A stretch of 22,809 nt of DNA from a virus. Both the position numbers and the translations under genes were made by a program. The DNA is taken from IMG/VR virus record IMGVR_UViG_3300022842_000067, positions 1 through 22,809 of that record. One strand, given 5' to 3'. Within the stretch, counting starts at the first letter, position 1. The number at the start of each line of letters is the position of its first letter. Positions 13,393 to 19,994 of this stretch are shown one piece after another. The notes beneath the pieces are model-generated. The model saw only the letters and a program-made list of their open reading frames with translations. It was not told the DNA's origin and ran no database searches.

Positions 13393-13405
13393 AAGTATTA
13401 TATAA
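13376..13405 (+). promoter_or_regulatory. promoter-like element, copy 2 of 30-nt direct repeat
   Basis: This copy matches 12201-12230 at 26 of 30 positions: TAGACAAA, four mismatches among the next seven bases, then the identical 15-nt AAAAGTATTATATAA at 13391-13405. Its first half lies within the end of the oxygenase gene, and its second half forms the gap before the 63-aa gene. It may drive the gene set starting at 13411. An equally good reading is a recombination footprint left when the oxygenase pair was inserted. Confidence 0.5.
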
Positions 13406-13410
13406 GTCAT

Positions 13411-13602
13411 ATGGAAATAAAAAAAATACCAGCGAAAGCAGTAGAAATTGTTAAACACAAAAGAACGGGAGTAACGTATGCCGATAAAGCAGCATTTGAT
13501 GCAGATGTAGCTGATCCTAATACAGATACTACTTCTGAAGATTTTCAACAGGACTTACAAATCACTGTTGCTTCTTTGACTGTGGACGGTGAAACTCAGT
13601 AA
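13411..13602 (+). CDS. small acidic phage protein, unknown (63 aa)
   Basis: The ATG follows the promoter-like repeat. The N-terminal half is basic (MEIKKIPAKAVEIVKHKRTG) with YADKAAFDADVADPNTDT next (residues 23-40). The C-terminal half (EDFQQDLQITVASLTV) reads as strands. I recall related small proteins next to tail genes in Pelagibacter-type phages. There are no cysteines, membrane segments or catalytic motif. It starts the transcription segment that also carries the glycosyltransferases, but a functional link is not shown. Confidence 0.58.
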   Translation: MEIKKIPAKAVEIVKHKRTGVTYADKAAFDADVADPNTDTTSEDFQQDLQITVASLTVDGETQ

Positions 13603-13612
13603 CAATTAATTT

Positions 13613-14557
13613 ATGCAACCATTAGGTGGAACGGAGCTGCAATATGCTCAGTTATATAAACACGTAGATAATACGTTGTTAGATAAGTTTCAAATAACTA
13701 CATCTATCCCAGAAAAAATACCTTTATCTAAAGATAAAATTAATATTCTTTGGGCACAAAATTCTTACGACCAGAGTAATTTGGCTCCATGGTTTGAGGA
13801 TAAATCTAATCACTCTAAATACGATTGGTATGTATTTAACTCTCACTGGTGTGCTGAAAAGTTTAGAATGGTTTTTAAATTACCCCCTGAAAAATGTGTG
13901 GTCATTAAAAATGCTATAGAGAAATTTGCAGACAAACCTATTCATAAAAATGGTGATAAAATAAAGCTAATATACACCTCTACTCCATGGAGAGGATTAT
14001 CTGTATTACTAGGTGCTATGCAGTTAATTAAGAATCCTTTAATTGAACTAGATGTTTATTCTTCTACTCAGATATATGGAGATGTTTTTAAAAATGCTAA
14101 TGATACCTCTTATCAAGAATTATATGAACAAGCTAAAAAATTACCTAATGTAAATTATATAGGCTATGCTTCTAACGAAAAAATAATGAATAAAATGGGT
14201 GAATATAAAATATTTGCTTATCCTAATATATGGGAAGAAACTTCTTGTATGTCAGCTATAGAAGCTTTAGGAAGTGGACTTCATGCAATTGTAACTAATT
14301 ACGGAGCTTTGTTTGAGACATGTTCAGAGTGGCCGACTTACGTTCAGTACGATAGAGATTATAAAAATTTAGCTAGATGCTTTGCTTATGCTATTGAAGG
14401 AATTGCAAAACAGCTTCATTCAGTGGGTATGCAACAATTACTAGATTCTCAAGTATCTTTTTATAAGAAATTTTATAGTTGGGAAAATAGAAAAAACGAA
14501 TGGACTAACTTTTTACAAGGAGCTTATGATGCAAAATCACGAACCAATTTGGTTTAA
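13613..14557 (+). CDS. glycosyltransferase, GT-B fold, GT4-like (314 aa)
   Basis: GGTE at residues 5-8 is the N-terminal donor/acceptor loop typical of GT4-like enzymes. KLIYTSTPWRGLSVLLGAM (118-136) opens the second Rossmann domain. IWEETSCMSAIEALGSG carries the E209-x7-E217 motif that binds the nucleotide sugar. It should move a sugar from a nucleotide donor to an unknown acceptor. The protein begins almost at GGTE, whereas many members have a preceding beta-strand; an in-frame stop at 13607-13609 prevents a longer start. No Shine-Dalgarno is evident. It overlaps the next glycosyltransferase gene by 32 nt, so the two are coupled. Confidence 0.8.
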   Translation: MQPLGGTELQYAQLYKHVDNTLLDKFQITTSIPEKIPLSKDKINILWAQNSYDQSNLAPWFEDKSNHSKYDWYVFNSHWCAEKFRMVFKLPPEKCVVIKNAIEKFADKPIHKNGDKIKLIYTSTPWRGLSVLLGAMQLIKNPLIELDVYSSTQIYGDVFKNANDTSYQELYEQAKKLPNVNYIGYASNEKIMNKMGEYKIFAYPNIWEETSCMSAIEALGSGLHAIVTNYGALFETCSEWPTYVQYDRDYKNLARCFAYAIEGIAKQLHSVGMQQLLDSQVSFYKKFYSWENRKNEWTNFLQGAYDAKSRTNLV

Positions 14558-15350
14558 CGAAGAACAATCGCCACAGGACACTAAAAAAGAAGCAGGTTAT
14601 TCTTTATTTGTAGCAACCCCAGTACATAGTGAATGTTCTATTCATTATGCTCAAGCTTTATTAAATTTACAAAAATATTGTTTTAAAAAAAATGTAAAAC
14701 TATGGTTTCAAATAATGAAGTCTTCATTAGTAACTCAAGGAAGAAATATGTGTGTGAGTGCATTTCTTCAACAAAAAGAGGCTACTCATTTATTATTTGT
14801 CGATTCAGATATTTCTTTTAACGAATCTGCTCCAGAAAGATTGGTAGCTTGTGATAAAGATGTTATTTCTATTCCATATCCTTTAAAAGACATGAACTGG
14901 GATAAGGGAATGCATATGATCAATGAAGGTAAGATTAAAGAAGCTAAAGATTTGAGAAACAAAGGTTTTTATAGATACCCTATGAAGGTAGAAGATAATT
15001 CTGCTATTAAAATTAAAAATGGAGTTATTAAAGTAGAACATTCTCCAACAGGTTTTATGTTAATTAAAAGAGAAGTTATTCTTAAGATGATAAAGGCTTA
15101 CCCTGAAATGAGAATTGATCAAGAACAAATAATTAATGGTAAAAATGAAAAACTACCTGACTTCTGGAATTTTTTTGACACTCAATTTGACCCTGTTAAA
15201 CATACTTATACAGGAGAAGACTTTGCTTTTTGCCAAAGATGGAAAGACATCGGTGGAGAATGCCATGCTTGGATTATGGACCACATCACTCATATTGGAG
15301 AGCATCAATATACAGGTCGTTTTGCGGATGAGTTGATAAAGACCGACTAA
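14526..15350 (+). CDS. glycosyltransferase, GT-A-like with DxD (274 aa)
   Basis: SLFVATPVHSECSIHYAQAL (26-45) is the first nucleotide-binding strand region. THLLFVDSDISF holds the metal-binding D93-S-D95, and YTGEDFAFCQRWKDIGG has the acidic ED (231-232) typical of GT2-like catalytic sites. Histidines in DHITHIGEH may take part in metal binding. The enzyme probably transfers a sugar or related group, with donor and acceptor unknown. ATGs at 14526 and 14529 are both possible, and AAGGAG at 14517-14522 sits better with the second. It follows a GT-B enzyme, so two sugars or one sugar plus a modification may be added in sequence. Confidence 0.75.
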   Translation: MMQNHEPIWFNEEQSPQDTKKEAGYSLFVATPVHSECSIHYAQALLNLQKYCFKKNVKLWFQIMKSSLVTQGRNMCVSAFLQQKEATHLLFVDSDISFNESAPERLVACDKDVISIPYPLKDMNWDKGMHMINEGKIKEAKDLRNKGFYRYPMKVEDNSAIKIKNGVIKVEHSPTGFMLIKREVILKMIKAYPEMRIDQEQIINGKNEKLPDFWNFFDTQFDPVKHTYTGEDFAFCQRWKDIGGECHAWIMDHITHIGEHQYTGRFADELIKTD

Positions 15351-15355
15351 AATGG

Positions 15356-15381
15356 TAGAATTTTAAAGTTATATAACTTTA
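15356..15381. promoter_or_regulatory. promoter-like element containing an 18-bp perfect palindrome
   Basis: TAAAGTTATATAACTTTA at 15364-15381 equals its own reverse complement. The stretch TAGA then ATTTTAAAGTTATATAA (15356-15376) resembles the 12201 and 13376 elements, with one base and two bases deleted inside. This makes it a third, diverged member upstream of the ejection-protein block. No T-tract follows the palindrome. Operator or promoter roles are favoured over terminator, but this rests on sequence only. Confidence 0.42.
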
Positions 15382-15405
15382 TAAATTAGAAATAGGAGCT
15401 ACAAA

Positions 15406-16422
15406 TTGGACCCATTTACAATGGCCTTAATGACTTTTGGTGCACAAAAGATGAGAGGCAAATCTACTAAAAGATCTATAAGAGACGCTATGCTAATAGG
15501 AAGTCTGGGTCAATTAGGAGGAGCTTCTATGGGAGTTACCCCTTTTGGACCAGCAGGAGGGACTACAGCAACTATTCAAGGTCTAGGACAAACTTCAGCA
15601 GCTCAAGGTTTAAGAAGTTTATTCCCACAATTTGCTTCAAAAGCACCAGCATCAGCAAATATGTTAAGTTCAGGATTAAACACCAGTCAAATGGCTGCCA
15701 TGAATCTTTCTCCTGCTGAATTAGCAAAACAAGAGGCTTTAAAGAAAGTAACACAGCCAACTGGAATTATGGAAACTCTTAAAGGATTTTTACCTGAATC
15801 TAAAGAAGGAAAAATAGGTTTAGCTGTAGCAGGAACTTCTTTATTATCTGGATTAGGTGACGATGATCCTAATAAAATGTATTTACCAATTCCTAATCAA
15901 GCTTATACTAAATATGCTAACTCAGGAGCGGGGGGAACTCCAACTGGATTTATGACAAGAGATTATGCGACTGGAATAAATTCTCCTTTAGTACAACCTG
16001 GAGAATATGTAACGGCAGAAGAAATTTTAGGAGATGAACCTACTCAACAATTTAAAGCAGTTGAAATGAATACTGGTGGACTTGCAAGTATTGCAAGATT
16101 TAATGAAGGGGGACTTGGACAAATTCTTCCTACTAAAATAACTCATGATGAAAATGATGTTAATAACTATGAAAGAGCCAATGGTTTCGTCTTAGACTCA
16201 ACAGGTCAAGGGAAAGATCATGAAGATACTATGTTAGCACAATTAGCTGATGGAGAATTTGTATCTAGATCTCATGCGGTTTTAGGTGCTGGTATTATTG
16301 CTGGAGCAAATCCTAGTGATAAATCAGATCAAAGGAAACAAGGTGCTAAATTTTTTTACGACCAACAAAAACAATTTAAAAGAATCTTTGATTTAATAAA
16401 TGCAAATAAAACAAAACACTAA
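15406..16422 (+). CDS. internal virion / tape-measure-like protein with TTG start (338 aa)
   Basis: AGGAG at 15394-15398 lies 7 nt before TTG 15406, while the first in-frame ATG (15421) is too far from it, so I chose TTG. The product starts MDPFTMALMTFGAQKMRGKSTKRSIRDAMLIGSLG-like and has several Gly/Ala-rich, weakly hydrophobic stretches. The C-terminal part contains DTMLAQLADGEFVSRSHAVLG (near residues 289-309), a pattern known from the ends of phage tape-measure and internal proteins. The protein is probably packaged and ejected or lines the tail. It overlaps the next gene by 23 nt. Confidence 0.62.
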   Translation: MDPFTMALMTFGAQKMRGKSTKRSIRDAMLIGSLGQLGGASMGVTPFGPAGGTTATIQGLGQTSAAQGLRSLFPQFASKAPASANMLSSGLNTSQMAAMNLSPAELAKQEALKKVTQPTGIMETLKGFLPESKEGKIGLAVAGTSLLSGLGDDDPNKMYLPIPNQAYTKYANSGAGGTPTGFMTRDYATGINSPLVQPGEYVTAEEILGDEPTQQFKAVEMNTGGLASIARFNEGGLGQILPTKITHDENDVNNYERANGFVLDSTGQGKDHEDTMLAQLADGEFVSRSHAVLGAGIIAGANPSDKSDQRKQGAKFFYDQQKQFKRIFDLINANKTKH

Positions 16423-16867
16423 AACTATTTCACAACAGGTGCAAATTATACCTGTATTACCTCAAGAAATAGATAAATTTTGGGGATTAGTAGAATTTTT
16501 AATTGCGGAAGCTCTTAAATATGGAGGATCTTATGCGGATCTTAAAGATATAAAAGAAGAGTTACAAAAAGATAATATGCAATTGTTTATTATGTTTGGG
16601 CAAGATGATGATGGAGAAACTAAAGTGTTTGGATGTTGTACTACTAGAATTTTTGAAAACCCAAACTTTAAAGAATTACAAGGGTGTATTTGCACTGGAA
16701 AGAAATATAAAATGTGGGTAGATCAATTGGTACATACTTTAGAAAAATTTGCTAAAATTAATAAATGTAAAAGATTAAATATGCTTGGAAGACCTGGATG
16801 GAAAGAATTTGTAGGAAAACATGGTTGGAAAGTAAAACATTATCAATATCAAAAGGAGATTAATTAA
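16400..16867 (+). CDS. GNAT-like protein, T7 gp13-type (155 aa)
   Basis: Central residues follow a GNAT-like plan: a helix (KFWGLVEFLIAEALKYGG, about 26-43), strands (QLFIMFGQDDDGETKVFGCCTTRIF), a helix (YKMWVDQLVHTLEKFAKINK) and an ending, GRPGWKEFVGKHGWKVKHYQ. This last pattern (GRxGW...G.K) is typical of phage proteins related to T7 internal protein gp13 (DUF2833, GNAT fold). In T7 gp13 is needed for virion assembly and is not known as an enzyme. Cysteines at about 75-76 and 97-99 are notable. The position between ejection proteins fits a gp13-like role. Confidence 0.65.
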   Translation: MQIKQNTKTISQQVQIIPVLPQEIDKFWGLVEFLIAEALKYGGSYADLKDIKEELQKDNMQLFIMFGQDDDGETKVFGCCTTRIFENPNFKELQGCICTGKKYKMWVDQLVHTLEKFAKINKCKRLNMLGRPGWKEFVGKHGWKVKHYQYQKEIN

Positions 16868-17779
16868 ATGAGTTTATTTGGCGGCGGAGGTGGTGGTGGC
16901 GGCGGATCGCAACCGGACACTACTACACAATATATTAGAGAAGCACCAGGGATAGAGGAAAGAAAAATTGGCTTAATGGATACTGCAGCAGAGCTTGCAA
17001 AAACTCCAGTTAACATTCCTCAAATTAATGTACAAGGAATGGGTGCATTAGAGCAACAAGGTGTAACCGCTTCTGGTGTAACAGGTATTGGAGCTAATAC
17101 TATGAATGCAGGTATTGGGTCAGTATTGGGAGCACAAAATGCGGCAGCTATGGATCCTACTTCAGCGCAATTTCAAAATTATTTAAATCCTTATCAATCT
17201 TACATTACAGATGAGATTAATAGACAAGCTCAAATGCAACAAAATCAAATAGGACAAAACGCAGTTATGTCTGGAGCATTTGGTGGAGGAAGAGAAGGTG
17301 TTCAACAAGCGGAACTAGGTGGTAGAACATTATCCGCTATAGGACAAGCTCAAGGATCCTCTTTCCAAAATGCATTGAATGCATTTCAAAATAACCAATC
17401 CTTACAAGCTCAGACAAATTTAAATGCAGGTTCTCAATATGCACAAATGGGTCAGGCTCAGCAAGGTATGGCGCAACAAGATATTAATCAATTAATGGCT
17501 GCTGGTGGTCTACAAAGACAATTAGGTCAGCAAGCACTTGATGCTACAAGACAAACAGAATTACAAAGAGCTTACGAACCTTATCAAAGAGCAGAGTTTG
17601 TTAAAAATATGTATGCTGCTGGACCAACCACTCAGTCCTCTCTTACACAATCTACTTCTCCTGGGACTAATCCACTTGCTCAAGCGGCAGGTGCTGGACT
17701 GGGGGCGTATGCAACTTACTCAGCTTTAAATAGAGTTCCTGCACTTCAAAATGCAGCAACAAATACTGGAACGAAGTAA
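16868..17779 (+). CDS. DNA-ejection / internal virion protein, Gln-Ala-rich (303 aa)
   Basis: AAGGAG at 16853-16858 lies 9 nt before the ATG. The N-terminus has nine consecutive glycines (residues 5-13). A conserved-looking region follows (MDPTSAQFQNYLNPYQSYITDEI, about residues 95-117, then QNQIGQNAVMSGAFGGGREGVQ). The rest is rich in glutamine, alanine and asparagine, with helical segments such as QQDINQLMAAGGLQRQLGQQALD. Such composition marks internal or ejected virion proteins of podoviruses, analogous to P22 gp7/gp20 or T7 gp14. The protein should leave the capsid early during DNA entry. Confidence 0.65.
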   Translation: MSLFGGGGGGGGGSQPDTTTQYIREAPGIEERKIGLMDTAAELAKTPVNIPQINVQGMGALEQQGVTASGVTGIGANTMNAGIGSVLGAQNAAAMDPTSAQFQNYLNPYQSYITDEINRQAQMQQNQIGQNAVMSGAFGGGREGVQQAELGGRTLSAIGQAQGSSFQNALNAFQNNQSLQAQTNLNAGSQYAQMGQAQQGMAQQDINQLMAAGGLQRQLGQQALDATRQTELQRAYEPYQRAEFVKNMYAAGPTTQSSLTQSTSPGTNPLAQAAGAGLGAYATYSALNRVPALQNAATNTGTK

Positions 17780-17783
17780 CATT

Positions 17784-19994
17784 ATGGATAAAACCTTAAT
17801 GAGACCTTTATTTAGAAAGAAAGCAATTCAATATAGACAAGTTGAGGGTAAAGCTGTACCTAAATTTTTTGTTGGCGGAATTATGTCAGCAGCAAACATG
17901 GCTAGAGCAGCCGCTGCTCCTGCATTTAGATATATAGGATCTAAAATGGGTGGACCTAAAGTTGCAACTGCACTAACAGGATTAGAAGCAGGTTCTGCAG
18001 GTTATGGTATTAATGAAATGGCTCAAGGAGTAAGAGAAGGAGATACAGGAAAAACTTTAGAAGGGGCTGCTTATGCTATACCTGGAATGGCTTTTTTACC
18101 CTCTACTGCTAAGAGATCTGGAATAAAAGCTTTAAGAGAATTTGGAGAATTTGCAGGATCAAGAGCAACTCCGGCTACTACAGCAATGTTAAATAATCCA
18201 GGTAAGACAGCCATAGGATCTATAGGCGCAGCACTAGCGGGTCAACAGATGCAAGGTGACGGGAATGCAACTGATATAAGTCAAGTTTCTGAAGGAGTTC
18301 TTCCTATTGAAGAAAGATTAATTTATCAAGAGAAACCAGAATACAAACCAGATCCAAAGAAAAAAGTTACTGAAAATTTAAAAGAATACAGAGAGGGATT
18401 AAAAAATTTTAAACCTAGACCTATTGGAGTTAAAGATCCATCAAATCCACAAGAAATTCAATTAAATGAAGATTTACCTAAGGCAAATAAAATTATGGAA
18501 GTTGCAGAAGCACTTGGAATAGATATAAATAATATTGCAGCGGTAGGAGAAGAAACTTTAAAAAAAATAGCAGAACAAACTGATGTACCTTTACCCGATG
18601 TTTTTAGATTAACGGGTTATAGAAATAACAACAACGATCCAGAACCTATTGCACCTACTATTCCTGGTCAGATTGATCAAGTTACTAATAACATAGCTGG
18701 AATGACAAATAATGAAGTAGATAGAATGGTTAAGAATAGAAAAAATTTATTAAAACAAGCAGAAAATTTATCTCCTTTAAGTAAAGAGTTCAATGCTTTT
18801 AGAGATCAAATAAATGAAATGACGGGTGGTACTACAAACTTAAATAATTTAGTAGCTATGAAATTTGCAGGTCAGTTGTTATCAGGGAAAAGTAGAAAAG
18901 GTGGTATATCAGGAGCTCTAGATATAGCTGGACAAGGGATGGAATCTGCGGGTAACGATTTAATGTCAATAGCTTTAGCTCAAAAAAATCAAGACATGAC
19001 TTTAGCTCAAGCATTTTTAAAATCTAAAGCAGATGCTGCGGCAGCAGCCGCTAAAGCTCAAGAGGGACCAGGTTTTGTAGGTGGGGATAAAACTTTTAAA
19101 ATAGAAGATCAAAACTACCCCGGACAGTTTTACAATGTTAAAGGATTAACAGGTAAAGATGGAAAAATTTATTATAGAGATTCTAATAACAGCATAGTAC
19201 CCGCTGGAGAAGGTCAAGTTGGATATGAGTCAAAAGAAAATAATGATAAAATGAATTTATATGCAGCTAACTTAGAGGAAAATAAAAGAGGAGCGGAACT
19301 GATTAAATTTGTTATTAATGCTCTTCCAGAATCAGGAACGTTCAGTGCTGCATTTGGTTTAGCAAAAGAAGATGTAATAGGAACTTTTGAACAAGTAACT
19401 GGAGCAAATGGTTTAACAGGTTCTGATTTTGATTCTGAAATAAAATCTTTAATGAGAGATCCTAGAAACAGTAAAGAAGAACAGGAACTGTTGGTAGAAA
19501 ACTACGATAAAGACATGGCTAAAGTAGAAAAAAGAGTGGAAGAAATGGCTAAAGCCTCTTTCAAAGAAAGAGGAGGAGGATTCTTTGGTAGACCTTCAGA
19601 TAAGGAATTAACAACATTTAGTAGACTAGCTTTGATTGAGCAACGTATGAAATATCTTGTTGCGAATGCAAACAAAGCAGAGGATAGATTAACCCAAAAA
19701 GATATTGAAAATGCAGCTCAACGTACAGACATTATTAAATTTTATGGTTCAGCTAAAACGGTTAGATTAAACTATCAAAATCTACAAAAAGAATTTTCTA
19801 ATAAAGCTCAAGCATTTGCTATGCAATATAGAAGAGCAGGTGGAACAGAATCTTCTATGCAGTACTTTAAAGAAAACGTACCTGGAGTAAAGGAGTTATA
19901 TACAGAAAGCCAAGCAGGCTATACTCAAAAAGAAAATCTTAAAAACACAAAAAATAGAAACAATATTTTAACTACTTTACCTGGAGTACAATAA
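17784..19994 (+). CDS. internal virion / DNA-ejection protein (736 aa)
   Basis: I chose ATG 17784, because an earlier in-frame ATG at 17751 lies inside the previous gene. The N-terminal part is basic, then Gly/Ala-rich (VGGIMSAANMARAAAAPAFR, about 30-49, and LEGAAYAIPGMAFLP). The middle has Pro/Lys-rich linkers. Residues about 370-430 are small-residue helices ending in an alanine tract. A beta segment (about 433-480) and a long charged, helical C-terminus follow. No lytic transglycosylase or other catalytic motif was found. The composition and place fit a large ejection protein comparable in role to T7 gp15 or P22 gp16. The stop overlaps the next ATG. Confidence 0.65.
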   Translation: MDKTLMRPLFRKKAIQYRQVEGKAVPKFFVGGIMSAANMARAAAAPAFRYIGSKMGGPKVATALTGLEAGSAGYGINEMAQGVREGDTGKTLEGAAYAIPGMAFLPSTAKRSGIKALREFGEFAGSRATPATTAMLNNPGKTAIGSIGAALAGQQMQGDGNATDISQVSEGVLPIEERLIYQEKPEYKPDPKKKVTENLKEYREGLKNFKPRPIGVKDPSNPQEIQLNEDLPKANKIMEVAEALGIDINNIAAVGEETLKKIAEQTDVPLPDVFRLTGYRNNNNDPEPIAPTIPGQIDQVTNNIAGMTNNEVDRMVKNRKNLLKQAENLSPLSKEFNAFRDQINEMTGGTTNLNNLVAMKFAGQLLSGKSRKGGISGALDIAGQGMESAGNDLMSIALAQKNQDMTLAQAFLKSKADAAAAAAKAQEGPGFVGGDKTFKIEDQNYPGQFYNVKGLTGKDGKIYYRDSNNSIVPAGEGQVGYESKENNDKMNLYAANLEENKRGAELIKFVINALPESGTFSAAFGLAKEDVIGTFEQVTGANGLTGSDFDSEIKSLMRDPRNSKEEQELLVENYDKDMAKVEKRVEEMAKASFKERGGGFFGRPSDKELTTFSRLALIEQRMKYLVANANKAEDRLTQKDIENAAQRTDIIKFYGSAKTVRLNYQNLQKEFSNKAQAFAMQYRRAGGTESSMQYFKENVPGVKELYTESQAGYTQKENLKNTKNRNNILTTLPGVQ

